DNA of 64,000 nt, taken from the NCBI RefSeq assembly GCF_013376475.1, contig NZ_CP045508.1, positions 1,857,501 through 1,921,500 on the forward strand. Direction: 5' to 3'. Shown in pieces: positions 45,451 through 54,519 of this stretch; the first letter of the stretch is position 1; every line of letters begins with the position of its first letter. This DNA is from Desulfolutivibrio sulfoxidireducens (GTDB lineage: Bacteria; Desulfobacterota; Desulfovibrionia; Desulfovibrionales; Desulfovibrionaceae). A program made the translations under genes and the position numbers. The notes below the pieces were generated by a model. That model made no database searches. It was not told the DNA's origin and saw nothing but the letters and a program-made list of their open reading frames with translations.

Positions 45451-46749
45451 GTGTTTTACGACGATGCCGAAAAATGGTCGCGCCAGGAGATCGAAAAGGC
45501 CCAGGTCCAGCGCCTGCGCCGCACCCTTGCCCGGGCCGCCGGCTCCCGCTTCTACGGCGATCTCTTTCGCGCCAAGGCCATTGATCCCGACACGATACAC
45601 ACCTTGGACGACGTCCGGCGCATCCCCTTCACCACCAAGGCCGACCTGCGCGCCGCCTATCCCGACGGCCTTTTGGCCATGCCCGTCAAGGACATGGTGC
45701 GCATGCACGTGTCTTCCGGAACCACGGGCGCGCCAACCGTCATCTACCATACGAAAAACGACCTTTCCTGGTGGGCCTCGCTCATGGCCAGGTGCATGTA
45801 CATGGTCGGCATCCGGCCCTCCGACGTGTTCCAGAACATGTCCGGGTACGGGCTTTTCACCGGAGGCCTGGGCATCCACTACGGGGCCGAGCGCCTGGGC
45901 TGCCTGACCATCCCGGCCGGGGCCGGCAACAGCATGCGCCAGATCAAGCTGATCACCGATTTCCACGTCACGGCCGTGCACATCATCCCGTCCTACGCCA
46001 TGCACCTGGCCAATGTGGTCCGGGAAATGGGCATGGACCCGAAAGACCTGCCCATCCGCTTCGCCCTGGTCGGGGCCGAGCCCTATACCGAGGAGTCCAG
46101 GCGGCGGCTCGAGGCCCTCTATGACATGAAGGTCTACAACTCCTACGGCCTCTCGGAGATGAACGGCCCCGGCGTGGCCTTCGAATGCCCCGAGCAGCAC
46201 GGCATGCACCTGTGGGAGGACGCCTATATCGCCGAGATCGTGGACCCCGAGACCGGGGATCCGGTTCCTGACGGCGAACTCGGGGAACTGGTCATGACCA
46301 CGCTTGGCCGCGAGGGCATGCCCATCATCCGCTACCGCACCCGGGACCTGACCCGCTTTCTGCCCGGTCCCTGCCCCTGCGGCCGGGTCCACCGGCGCAT
46401 CGACCGCATCGCCGGGCGCTGCGACGACATGATCATCATCAAGGGCGTCAACATCTATCCCATGCAGGTGGAGGCCATCCTCATGGCCATGCCCGAGGTC
46501 GGCCAGAACTACCTCATCGAACTCGACCGCGTCGGGGACATGGACCAGATCAAGGTCAAGGTGGAGCTCAAGGACGAATACTTCGTCGAGGACATGCGCG
46601 CCCTGACCGCCCTGCAAAAACGCATCACCGCGCGGCTTCGCGACGAGATCCTGGTCACCCCGAAGGTGGAACTGGTCGAGGCCAAAAGCCTGCCCCGGGC
46701 CGAGGGCAAGGCCAAACGGGTCGTCGACAACCGGGGGGCCATGTCGTGA
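45451..46749 (+). CDS. Phenylacetate-CoA ligase-like acyl-CoA ligase
   Basis: The product has 432 residues from a GTG at 45451 with AAGGAG upstream. It belongs to the PaaK branch of adenylate-forming enzymes: MHVSSGTTGAPTV, YGLSEMNGPG, YRTRDLTRF and IKGVNIYPMQVEAI, with a CPCG pair in PGPCPCGRVH. It would form an aryl- or acyl-CoA with ATP; phenylacetate or an indole-acetate type acid are the common substrates of this group in anaerobes, often fed by 2-oxoacid oxidoreductases, which are not seen here. It overlaps the next gene by 4 bp. Confidence 0.92.
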   Translation: MFYDDAEKWSRQEIEKAQVQRLRRTLARAAGSRFYGDLFRAKAIDPDTIHTLDDVRRIPFTTKADLRAAYPDGLLAMPVKDMVRMHVSSGTTGAPTVIYHTKNDLSWWASLMARCMYMVGIRPSDVFQNMSGYGLFTGGLGIHYGAERLGCLTIPAGAGNSMRQIKLITDFHVTAVHIIPSYAMHLANVVREMGMDPKDLPIRFALVGAEPYTEESRRRLEALYDMKVYNSYGLSEMNGPGVAFECPEQHGMHLWEDAYIAEIVDPETGDPVPDGELGELVMTTLGREGMPIIRYRTRDLTRFLPGPCPCGRVHRRIDRIAGRCDDMIIIKGVNIYPMQVEAILMAMPEVGQNYLIELDRVGDMDQIKVKVELKDEYFVEDMRALTALQKRITARLRDEILVTPKVELVEAKSLPRAEGKAKRVVDNRGAMS

Positions 46750-47249
46750 GCTATGTGGGCGCGACGCTGTTTCTGGCCTTGCTCTTGGCCGTGCTCGGGC
46801 TGCATGTCTTAAGCCTTCCGGCCAACTGGATCCTCTTTGGGCTGGTGGCCCTGTGGGGCTGGCTGGTCCCGGGGGCCCACTTCGGCTGGCAGTTCTACGC
46901 CATCCTGGCCGGCCTGGCCGTGGTCGGGGAGGTGATCGAGTTCGCGGCCCAGTATTTCGGGGCCAAGAAATACGGGGCCACGGGCAAGGGCAACCTGGGC
47001 GGAATGATCGGCGCGATCCTCGGGGCCATCCTCGGCGCGCCGTTTTTCTTCGGCCTGGGGGCGCTTCTCGGGGCCGTTGCCGGGGCCTTTTTCGGATGCT
47101 ATTTCTTCGAACGCCAGCACGGTCGGGACAAGGCCGAGGCCACGCGCGCGGCCTGGGGCACCCTGTACGGCAAGGTGCTGGGCATGGCGGTCAAGATCGG
47201 CCTGGGCGGGGCCATGTGGATCTCCGCCGTGCGCAAAATCTGGCCATAG
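46746..47249 (+). CDS. DUF456-family small membrane protein
   Basis: The product has 167 residues from a GTG at 46746 that overlaps the ligase stop. Several membrane segments and a glycine-rich central part (GGMIGAILGAILGAPFFFGL) match DUF456, whose function is not known. Coupling to the acyl-CoA ligase gene may be coincidental. Confidence 0.85.
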   Translation: MSYVGATLFLALLLAVLGLHVLSLPANWILFGLVALWGWLVPGAHFGWQFYAILAGLAVVGEVIEFAAQYFGAKKYGATGKGNLGGMIGAILGAILGAPFFFGLGALLGAVAGAFFGCYFFERQHGRDKAEATRAAWGTLYGKVLGMAVKIGLGGAMWISAVRKIWP

Positions 47250-47271
47250 GGCACAAGAGGAAGACCAAGCG

Positions 47272-48726
47272 ATGCTTACCGGCGGTGATTTTCCCAAATA
47301 CCGGGGGCGGATGGAATACGTCTGCCTGGGGTGCGGACAGCGTTACGACATCCGCGAACTGCTCTATACCTGCCCCAAATGCGGCGACGTCTTTGTGCTC
47401 GAGGACACCACCTTCGACACCCTGGCGGAATTTCCCCCAAGCTACTGGCAAAGCCTCTTCGACAAGCGGGCCGCCACCCGGACCACTGCCCTGCGCGGCA
47501 TCTTCCGCTTTCACGAGCTGACCGCGCCCGCTGTCGAGGAACAGGACATCGTCTATCTCGGCGAGGGCCATACCCCCATCATCGCCGCCAGCGACGCCCT
47601 GCGCGAGTCCCTCGGCGTGCCTTTTTTCTACAAAAACGACGGCCAGAACCCCAGCGCCTCCTTCAAGGACCGGGGCATGGCCTGCGCCTTTAGCTACTTA
47701 AAACACCTCGTGCGGGCCAACGACTGGGATTCGGTGCTGACCGTGTGCGCCTCCACCGGCGACACCTCCGCCTCCGCGGCCCTCTATGCCGCCTACGTGG
47801 GCGGTCCCATCAAAAGCGCGGTGATCCTGCCCAAGGGCAAGGTCACGCCTCAGCAACTGGCCCAGCCCCTGGGCAGCGGGGCCACCGTGCTCGAGGTTCC
47901 CGGGGTCTTCGACGACTGCATGAAGGTGGTGGAATATCTGGCCGACAACTACCGGGTGGCGCTTTTAAACTCCAAAAACGCCTGGCGCATCCTGGGCCAG
48001 GAGTCCTACGCCTTCGAGATCGCCCAGTGGCGGGCCTACGACACCTACCGCACCTGCGTGTTCGTGCCCATCGGCAACGCCGGAAACATCACGGCCATCA
48101 TGGGCGGTTTCCTCAAGCTCAAACGCCTGGGGATCATCCCCTCCCTGCCGCGCATCTTCGGGGTGCAGTCCGAACACGCCGATCCCGTCTACCGCTACTA
48201 TGCCGTCAGCGAGCCAAAAAAACGGCGCTACCAGCCGGTCGCGGTCTCCCCCAGCGTGGCCCAGGCAGCCATGATCGGCAATCCCGTGTCCTTTCCCCGG
48301 GTCAAGTATTTCGCCGAACAGTACGAGAAAATCGGCGGTCCCGGCAGCTTCCAGGTCATCCAGGTCAGGGAGCAGGACATCATCGAGGGCATGCTTCTGG
48401 CCAACCGCCACGGCCACATCAGTTGCACCCAGGGCGGGGAATGCCTGGCCGGACTGCGCGCCGCCGTGGAACTGGGGCTCGTCGAACCCTCCGAAGAGGC
48501 CATCCTGGACGCCACGGCCCATCACCTCAAGTTCATCGGCTTCCAGGAAATGTACTACACCAATTCCTTCCCGCCCGAATACGGCATCACGCCCCGCTCT
48601 GGCTTCGTCAATGCCCCCGAGGCGATCATTGGCGACAAGGACAAGGCTACCCTGTCCCCGGCCGACTATACCGCCAAGGCCGCCAAGGCCGTGGTGGCCC
48701 GCCTCGGGCTGACCGGCAAGGGATAG
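47272..48726 (+). CDS. thrC: Threonine synthase
   Basis: The product has 484 residues. An N-terminal zinc-ribbon-like part (CLGCGQRYD, CPKCGDVF) precedes the PLP-dependent fold. PLP is bound by Lys132 (NPSASFKDRGM), with TVCASTGDTSAS and the C-terminal glycine loop as further markers. It converts O-phosphohomoserine to threonine. The length and the Cys-ribbon fit the longer class found in Desulfovibrio-type bacteria. An oriented hairpin repeat follows 8 bp after the stop and probably terminates transcription. Confidence 0.93.
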   Translation: MLTGGDFPKYRGRMEYVCLGCGQRYDIRELLYTCPKCGDVFVLEDTTFDTLAEFPPSYWQSLFDKRAATRTTALRGIFRFHELTAPAVEEQDIVYLGEGHTPIIAASDALRESLGVPFFYKNDGQNPSASFKDRGMACAFSYLKHLVRANDWDSVLTVCASTGDTSASAALYAAYVGGPIKSAVILPKGKVTPQQLAQPLGSGATVLEVPGVFDDCMKVVEYLADNYRVALLNSKNAWRILGQESYAFEIAQWRAYDTYRTCVFVPIGNAGNITAIMGGFLKLKRLGIIPSLPRIFGVQSEHADPVYRYYAVSEPKKRRYQPVAVSPSVAQAAMIGNPVSFPRVKYFAEQYEKIGGPGSFQVIQVREQDIIEGMLLANRHGHISCTQGGECLAGLRAAVELGLVEPSEEAILDATAHHLKFIGFQEMYYTNSFPPEYGITPRSGFVNAPEAIIGDKDKATLSPADYTAKAAKAVVARLGLTGKG

Positions 48727-48734
48727 AAAAAGAT

Positions 48735-48788
48735 GCCTCCGGCGGCCAGGGGGGAAACTTTTTGAAAAAAGTTTCCCCCCTGGACCCC
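48735..48788 (+). terminator. Oriented hairpin repeat after thrC
   Basis: GCCTCCGGCGG, then an 18-bp perfect stem (arms 48746-48763 and 48766-48783; CCAGGGGGGAAAC with T/A inner part), then ACCCC. It begins 8 bp after the thrC stop. The same sequence in opposite orientation follows the minus-strand gene ending at 49893 (see 49827-49881). Its place directly 3' of each gene, in gene orientation, suggests a mobile or spread terminator. Confidence 0.8.
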
Positions 48789-48863
48789 TCTTCAAAAACG
48801 TTCAACGCGCTTCGCGTCCGGACTTCTCGCTCCGGGGCGTCTTTTCCTTCGAACACTCTGGTT

Positions 48864-48945
48864 TTCCGGGCGCGGATTCCCGGCGCGAAGCGCCGGGAAT
48901 CCGCGCCCGGAACCGGGGGGCCCGGGGGGAATGATTCCCCCCGGG
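48864..48945. repeat. 23-bp perfect hairpin with GAA loop plus second GC hairpin
   Basis: Arms 48864-48886 and 48890-48912 are exactly complementary around GAA, again giving a GCGAAGC centre. Directly after it CCCGGGGGGAA-TGA-TTCCCCCCGGG forms another stem (48921-48945), closely similar to 35018-35040. The two loci share the order: GAA-loop hairpin, GGGGGGAAT hairpin, then GGGGTCCGGGG. Confidence 0.88.
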
Positions 48946-49001
48946 CGGAGGAGGGGTCCGGGGAGGAGGCGCAGCCGCCTCCCCGGGGGCAGTCGACCGC
49001 C

Positions 49002-49763
49002 ATGGCCAAACGAAAAGAACGTGCCGACCAGTGGCTTGTGGAGCAGGGGCTGTGCGAGTCCCGGGAGCGGGCCAAGCGGCTGATCATGGCCGGCCGGGCC
49101 TTTTTTTTGCGTGGCGAAGGGAAGGAGGCCGTGGACAAGCCGGGCCGGCAGTTTCCCGAGGGGACGGTCTTCGGGCTGACCCAGGAGGAACGCTTCGTCA
49201 GTCGGGGCGGCTACAAGCTTCTGACGGCCATCGAGGCCTTCGGCATCGACGTCGCGGCCAAGACGGCCCTGGACGCCGGGGCCTCCACGGGCGGCTTTAC
49301 GGATTGTCTGCTGCAATATGGCGCGGCCCATGTCTTTGCCGCCGATGTGGGCCATTCCCAACTGCACGAGCGGTTGCGCCAGGATTCCAGGGTCACGGTC
49401 CTGGAGGGCGTCAACCTGCGCCATGCCGGGCCGGGATTGTTGCCCGGTCCCGTGGACCTTCTCGTCCTTGACGTTTCTTTTATTTCATTGCGTCTGGTCC
49501 TGCCCCCGTGCCTGACCCTGGTAAAGCCGGGAGGGGAGGTCGTGGCCCTGATCAAGCCCCAGTTCGAGCTTGGGCCGGAGCGCACGGACCGGGGGGTGGT
49601 GCGCGGCGAGGCGGACCGGGCCGAGGCAGTGGCCCTGGTCACGGATTTCGCGAGACGCACCTGCGGCCTGGAACTGGTGGGCGTCGTTCCCTCGAAAATC
49701 ACAGGCCCCAAGGGCAATCAGGAATATCTCGCCTATTTCAAGAAACCTCTTGAAACCTGTTGA
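49002..49763 (+). CDS. TlyA-family rRNA 2'-O-methyltransferase
   Basis: The product has 253 residues. An S4 RNA-binding domain opens the protein (RADQWLVEQGLCESRERAKR LIMAG region), then FVSRGGYKLL and the FtsJ-like methyltransferase with SAM motif DAGASTGGFTDCLL, DVSFISLRLVLP and KPQFELGPE. TlyA enzymes methylate the ribose of 16S/23S rRNA cytidines. The gene sits between oppositely oriented hairpin repeats and so is cut off from its neighbours. There is no clear Shine-Dalgarno before ATG 49002, only GC-rich repeat DNA. Confidence 0.92.
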   Translation: MAKRKERADQWLVEQGLCESRERAKRLIMAGRAFFLRGEGKEAVDKPGRQFPEGTVFGLTQEERFVSRGGYKLLTAIEAFGIDVAAKTALDAGASTGGFTDCLLQYGAAHVFAADVGHSQLHERLRQDSRVTVLEGVNLRHAGPGLLPGPVDLLVLDVSFISLRLVLPPCLTLVKPGGEVVALIKPQFELGPERTDRGVVRGEADRAEAVALVTDFARRTCGLELVGVVPSKITGPKGNQEYLAYFKKPLETC

Positions 49764-49826
49764 TATAAATATCCTGAAACGTTTCTGAAACATCCCTTCC
49801 CACAAGACATGGCGAAGTTTTCGAAA

Positions 49827-49881
49827 GGGGGTCCAGGGGGGAAACCTTTTTCAAAAGGTTTCCCCCCTGGCCGCCGGAGGC
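49827..49881 (-). terminator. Oriented hairpin repeat, inverted copy, after the HgdB-like gene
   Basis: Reverse-complement counterpart of 48735-48788. An 18-bp perfect stem (arms 49833-49850 and 49853-49870) has the flanks GGGGT on the left and CCGCCGGAGGC on the right. Read on the minus strand it begins 11 bp past the stop of the gene ending at 49893. It also lies 63 bp after the tlyA stop and could terminate both convergent transcripts. Confidence 0.8.
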
Positions 49882-49892
49882 TTTCTTCCCGA

Positions 49893-51242
49893 TCATCCTC
49901 CCGCTTGCCCCCGGCGCAATTCGGCATGGCGTTTCACCTGATGCATGAAGGTGCGCATGATGATGTCCCGGTTGGGTTGGTGGGAGCCGTCGTGGGGCGA
50001 ATCCAGGTAGGGGATATTTTTCGTGAGCAGAAGCGGCTTGAGGATGGCCGAGCAGACGGTGCTGGGCATGCAGGTGAAGGGGAAGACGTTGACCACTCCG
50101 TCGTAGGCGTCCTGGGCATAGGCCAGGGCCCCGGCGATGCTCACCCCGGCCTCGGTGCCGATGTCGAAGCTGTAAAGCCGGTCGTCGTCCAGAAACGACT
50201 CCAGGTGGGCCACGTCGTGGTCCGGAGCGATGTCCAGATGGCGCACCACCGGGTCGTAGACCGCCTTTTGGCGTTTGATCTGCCAGTCCATGGTCAGCCG
50301 GGTCACGATCCGATCCCTGCCCGCCTTGACGAGTCCCCGGGGGTCCCGGTCCTTGAGGTTTTTGCGCCAGGCCAGGCCGGCGTCGCGTCGATTGAGGTGG
50401 GTCACGAAGTTGAACCACTCCGTGAGCGAGGCGTTGACCACCTCGCCGCCCAGGGCCTCCACGGTCCGGAGCAGATCCTGGTTTGCGCCGGGATGGGAGC
50501 GCAGATAGATCTCTCCCACGACCCCCACCCTGGGGCGACGGGGCAGGGCCGGGTCCATGAGGTCGCGGGCCCTTTCCGCCGTCCGGGCGGCCACGGTCTC
50601 CATGGGCCCGAAATCCAGGGCCACGCCGGATTCCATGATGGCCTCGGACATGCGCGCGAGGGCCTCGTCCATCAGGGCGTCCACCGCGCCGGGTGTTTTT
50701 TCGTAGGGTCTGGTCCGCCAGGCGATGCGGTCCAGAACGTCGGCCAGGATCATGACCGTAAAGGCCAGCTTGCGGAATGTCCCGGCGCTTTCGGGGGGGA
50801 AGATGGCCGAGGAGTCGTAGTCGTCGTCCGTGGACAGGGAGACGATGCGTATGTCCCGAAATTCCGGGAAACGGTCCAGGATGATGCGGTGCAGGGTGTT
50901 GTACATGCCGAACCGGCAGGGACCACCGGCCTCGGGCATGAAATAGACGTAGTCGCCGGCGGAAAAACCCGCTCCCAGGCGTTTTTTCTCGTCCTGAAGA
51001 AATAGCAGCACGTCCCCCAGGGTCACTTGGCAGGGGAAGCACTCCTTGCCCGAGGTCAGTTCCTTGCCGAGGTTGAGGCCGATCATGGTGGGCATGACCA
51101 CGGCCTGGACGCCGAAGGCCCGCAGGGCCGCGACCAGGAGTCGGGAGCCGATGGGGGCCATGTCGGGCATCAGCAGGGTCTTGCCGGACAATTCCGGGAT
51201 GAGCTTGGGGGTTGACCGTGCCTTGCGGCCTGATGCCGTCAT
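49893..51242 (-). CDS. HgdB-like (2-hydroxyacyl-CoA dehydratase D component-related) protein
   Basis: The product has 449 residues. ATG at 51242 overlaps the upstream activase stop by 4 bp (ATGA). Conserved segments are MPDMAPIGSRLLVAAL, GKECFPCQVTLGD (cysteines that could bind an Fe-S cluster), MPEAGGPCRFGMY, VGVVGEIYLRSHPGAN and FPFTCMPSTVCSAI. In many anaerobes this domain is the C-terminal part of one large protein joined to two BcrA/BadF ATPase domains; here it is a separate, coupled gene. The biochemical role of this group is not established; by family it is a candidate ATP-driven electron-transfer partner. Confidence 0.85.
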   Translation of the reverse strand: MTASGRKARSTPKLIPELSGKTLLMPDMAPIGSRLLVAALRAFGVQAVVMPTMIGLNLGKELTSGKECFPCQVTLGDVLLFLQDEKKRLGAGFSAGDYVYFMPEAGGPCRFGMYNTLHRIILDRFPEFRDIRIVSLSTDDDYDSSAIFPPESAGTFRKLAFTVMILADVLDRIAWRTRPYEKTPGAVDALMDEALARMSEAIMESGVALDFGPMETVAARTAERARDLMDPALPRRPRVGVVGEIYLRSHPGANQDLLRTVEALGGEVVNASLTEWFNFVTHLNRRDAGLAWRKNLKDRDPRGLVKAGRDRIVTRLTMDWQIKRQKAVYDPVVRHLDIAPDHDVAHLESFLDDDRLYSFDIGTEAGVSIAGALAYAQDAYDGVVNVFPFTCMPSTVCSAILKPLLLTKNIPYLDSPHDGSHQPNRDIIMRTFMHQVKRHAELRRGQAGG

Positions 51243-54200
51243 GAGACCGCCTCCGTGACCGCGACGCCGGCGAGGCCGGGTGAGCGCATGTTCTCGCGCA
51301 CCACGTTGGCGAAGGCCTCCATGCGGGTGATCATTCCGGCTGCCGCGCTGTGCTCGTCGAGTTCGAGCAAAAGAAAAGGTTTGTCGCCCATAATGTGGCC
51401 GTAGAAGTGCTCCAGGAAGGAATCGGGACCGCAGGAGAAATTTCCCAGATGCACCCCGAAGCGGTTTGGGGTTTCGACCGTTTGCGTCGCCGCCCGCAGG
51501 ATGCGCCCGCCGAGCCCCCAGTACATGCCCTGAAACCCGGTCAACTCCGTGTCCGACAGGGACAGAAAGTCGGTGGGAATGGCCTTGACCCCGAGTCTGG
51601 CCGCAAGCCGGCCAAGCCCCAGGCTCAGGCGCTCGTCGTGCAGGTTGTAGGGGCGGCCGCTGACGATCCAGACGGGTTCGGTCTCGGGGACCAGGCCCAG
51701 GATTTCCCGTCCCCGGTCCATCAGGTCCATTGAAAAGGCCTTCTGGGCCGCCAAGGCCTCGCGCACCGCCCGCAAAACCGTGGCCTCGGTCGGGCGAAGC
51801 CCCGGGGGCAGGCTCCGGTGCAAGGCGGCGGCCAGGGCCCGGGGGCCGTGGGCCAGATGCAGGGTGGGACCGATGATGCGCTCGCCGGGGATGCCCAGGG
51901 CGGTCTTGACCAGATACTTCGCGCTTTGGACCATGGGGCAGAAAAGCCCCTTTTCCGTCTCGCGGGCCGAGGGGATGTTCACCACCGTGGGCAGAAAAAG
52001 GAAGTCCGCCTGGCCCAGGAGGCCCTTGACGTGGCCGTGGAAGACCTTGATCGGGAAGCAGGTCTCCGCGGTCATGGATTCCACCCCGGCGGTCACCGTC
52101 TCCCGGTTCGTCCGGGGGCTTTGGATCACCCGGAACCCGCATCCGGCAAGCAGCCGGGTCCAAAAGACGGCCCATTCCAGGGAGTGCAGGGCCATGGGCA
52201 CCCCGGCCAGGGGGGCGTCCTGGCCGGTGTCGCCGTTTTGGGCCGCGTCCAGATGCCGCCGGAACATGTCGTCGCGCAGCTTGAAAAAGTCCGTCTCCGC
52301 CGTGACGTCGGAGATCCTGGCCTCGTAGCGGCCGCAGTCGCCGCCCCAGACGCTTTTGCGGCCGCCGAAGTGGTAGATCTTGAGCTTGCATTCGTTGCCG
52401 CAGGTCTTGTCCGCCCGGCAGATGGTCTCCTTGAAGTCGACCTTCATGGCGGCCAGATCCTCGATATGGCGTTTTTTGGGCTGTTTTTCCCCGCGCAAAA
52501 AGGCGTCGCGGACAAAAAGGGCCACGCCGTAGGCCCCCATGACCTCCCGGTGCCGGGGGACGAGGATGGGCCGGTCGAGGATTTTCTCGAAGGCGGCAAC
52601 GATGCCCTTGTTCAGGGAGGGACCGCCCAGGAACATGATCCGCTGTCCGATACGCCGGTTTTCCACCACCCGGCGCAGGTAGTTGTGCACGATGGCGTAG
52701 CACAGCCCGGCGATGAGATCGGCGCGTTTGGCCCCTTTCTGGGCATGGGCGGCCAGGTCCGACTCCATGAACACGGTGCATCGTTCGGCCAGGGCCACGG
52801 GATTTGTGGCGGCCAGGGCCACATCCTGGAATTCGCCCACGATGTTGATCTTGAGCTTGTTGGCCAGTTCGTGCAGGAAGCTTCCGGTGCCCGCGGCGCA
52901 GATCTTGTTCATGACGAAGTCGGTGGGACGGCTGTTGTCGATGGCGATGTATTTGGAGTCCTGCCCGCCGATCTCGAAGATGGTGTCGATTTCCGGGTCG
53001 ATGGCCACCGCGCCCCGGGCATGGGCGGTGATCTCGTCGATGATCAGGTCGGCGTCGAGGAAGTCCCCGGCCACGTTGCGCCCGGAGCCGGTGGTAGCCA
53101 CGCCCATGAGGGTGAAACGCCCGCCCAGGGCGGTGGTCAGGTCGGAAAGGAGCTCGCGAACGACCTCGATGGGTTTGCCCCGGGTGGGCACGTATTTTTT
53201 GTGCAGGAGCCGTCCCGATGCGTCCACCAGGGCGTACTTGGTGGAGGTCGAACCGATGTCCACCCCGAGCCAGGCCGGGATGGGGCCGTTTGCGGCCTCG
53301 GGCGGCGGGGGCGGGGAGTTGTCCGGATCGAAGACGGTGCGGGTCAGGACCAGCCGGGGGGCCCTTTTGAAGGCCTCGTCCGCAACTCCCCGGGACGTTT
53401 GCAACAAAACCGTATCCACGGCGTTTTTCCGTCCGGCGAGGCGGGAGCACAGGGCCGCCCCGATGGCCCCCATGGAGGCGTGCCGGGGCGGGACGGCAAG
53501 GCTCGGGAAATAGCGGCGGAAGGCCGCGGCCAAGAGTTCGTTTCCGGCCGGGCCGCCGATGAGCACCACGGGTTCGGCGAGGGCGCGCCCGGCCAGCATG
53601 GTGCTCACGAAGTTGGCCGCCGTGCCGTGGTGCAGGCCGGCGATGATATTCGGAAGCGTTTCGCCCTTGTTTTGCAGGTGGATCATGTCCGACTTGGTGA
53701 ACACCGTGCAGCGGCAGGCCACATGGGCCGGATAGGTGCTGGTCAGGCCCAGGGCCACGAAATCGGCCAGGACCCGGTCGAGCTTTTCCTGGTCCATGTC
53801 GAATGCCCCGCCATACATGGCCAGGGCCAGGCGCTCGGCCTGCTGGTCAATGAACGAGCCCGTGCCCGAGGCGCACGGACCGTTCATGGCGAAGGACTCC
53901 ATGCTCCAGTTCCCGGCGGCGTCGTAGGCGATCTGGAAGAGGGCCGCGTCCTGGCCGCCCATGGCGATGATGGAGCGCACGCCCGGGACCAGATGCGCCA
54001 CGGCCGTGGTCTGGGCGATGGTCTCCACCTCGAAGGGCGCGCCAAGCGTCTCGGCCAGGCGTTCCCCCCGGCTTCCGGTGAAGGACACCGATCGGACGCT
54101 CGAGGCCTCGAAGCGGGAGAGGACGCTGGCCAGGACCTGGCGCGTCTCGTCGGAGGCGCGCCCGAAATGGCGGGTGTAGGGGGTTTCGTGAACCACCTGG

Positions 54201-54268
54201 CCATCGGCGTCGAGGACGGCGCAGTTGACGCTCACGGCGCCCACGTCCACACCGATGTCGTACCGCAC
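51239..54268 (-). CDS. Twin BcrA/BadF-type ATPase (acyl-CoA dehydratase activase) with DUF2229-like domain
   Basis: The product has 1009 residues. The GTG at 54268 is preferred (VRYDIGVDVGAVSVN) because CGGAGG precedes it; an in-frame earlier start at 54322 lacks such a site. Two ASKHA ATPase domains follow each other: GVDVGAVSVNCAVLDADG at ~5-25, and GVDIGSTSTKYALVDASG at ~330. Both show the cluster-ligand type segments (CASGTGSFIDQQ; CAAGTGSFLHEL). A CoA-dehydratase DUF2229-like C-terminal part spans from ~680 (MTAETCFPIKVFHGHVKG). Activases of this group use ATP to push electrons from an Fe-S cluster onto a dehydratase. Its only partner here is the coupled HgdB-like protein; no dehydratase A/B pair is seen. 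Confidence 0.88.
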   Translation of the reverse strand: MRYDIGVDVGAVSVNCAVLDADGQVVHETPYTRHFGRASDETRQVLASVLSRFEASSVRSVSFTGSRGERLAETLGAPFEVETIAQTTAVAHLVPGVRSIIAMGGQDAALFQIAYDAAGNWSMESFAMNGPCASGTGSFIDQQAERLALAMYGGAFDMDQEKLDRVLADFVALGLTSTYPAHVACRCTVFTKSDMIHLQNKGETLPNIIAGLHHGTAANFVSTMLAGRALAEPVVLIGGPAGNELLAAAFRRYFPSLAVPPRHASMGAIGAALCSRLAGRKNAVDTVLLQTSRGVADEAFKRAPRLVLTRTVFDPDNSPPPPPEAANGPIPAWLGVDIGSTSTKYALVDASGRLLHKKYVPTRGKPIEVVRELLSDLTTALGGRFTLMGVATTGSGRNVAGDFLDADLIIDEITAHARGAVAIDPEIDTIFEIGGQDSKYIAIDNSRPTDFVMNKICAAGTGSFLHELANKLKINIVGEFQDVALAATNPVALAERCTVFMESDLAAHAQKGAKRADLIAGLCYAIVHNYLRRVVENRRIGQRIMFLGGPSLNKGIVAAFEKILDRPILVPRHREVMGAYGVALFVRDAFLRGEKQPKKRHIEDLAAMKVDFKETICRADKTCGNECKLKIYHFGGRKSVWGGDCGRYEARISDVTAETDFFKLRDDMFRRHLDAAQNGDTGQDAPLAGVPMALHSLEWAVFWTRLLAGCGFRVIQSPRTNRETVTAGVESMTAETCFPIKVFHGHVKGLLGQADFLFLPTVVNIPSARETEKGLFCPMVQSAKYLVKTALGIPGERIIGPTLHLAHGPRALAAALHRSLPPGLRPTEATVLRAVREALAAQKAFSMDLMDRGREILGLVPETEPVWIVSGRPYNLHDERLSLGLGRLAARLGVKAIPTDFLSLSDTELTGFQGMYWGLGGRILRAATQTVETPNRFGVHLGNFSCGPDSFLEHFYGHIMGDKPFLLLELDEHSAAAGMITRMEAFANVVRENMRSPGLAGVAVTEAVS

Positions 54269-54519
54269 GGCATACCTCCGAGAGTGTGTGTCCCCTTGCG
54301 AACCGGGGAGGCGATTGGTCATTTCCAGGCCCCGAACACCTAAGGCTTACCCCTGCGCCATCAAAGCCTTCCAGACGGGCCGCATCCGTGGACCCCGTCT
54401 TTGGGCCGCTCGTCGGACAACGAGCCGGAAGAACGAAGGAGACGAAATATATCCGTGGGGAGGGGGAGTTGTCCACCGTCGTTATGAAAATTGTCCGTGC
54501 AAACGCAAAAACGGCCGTT

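Noticed and set aside
51818..54343. An 841-residue plus-strand frame opposite the activase gene.
   Set aside because: No domain, Gly/His/Gln-rich composition typical of antisense frames. The minus strand carries clear ATPase motifs.
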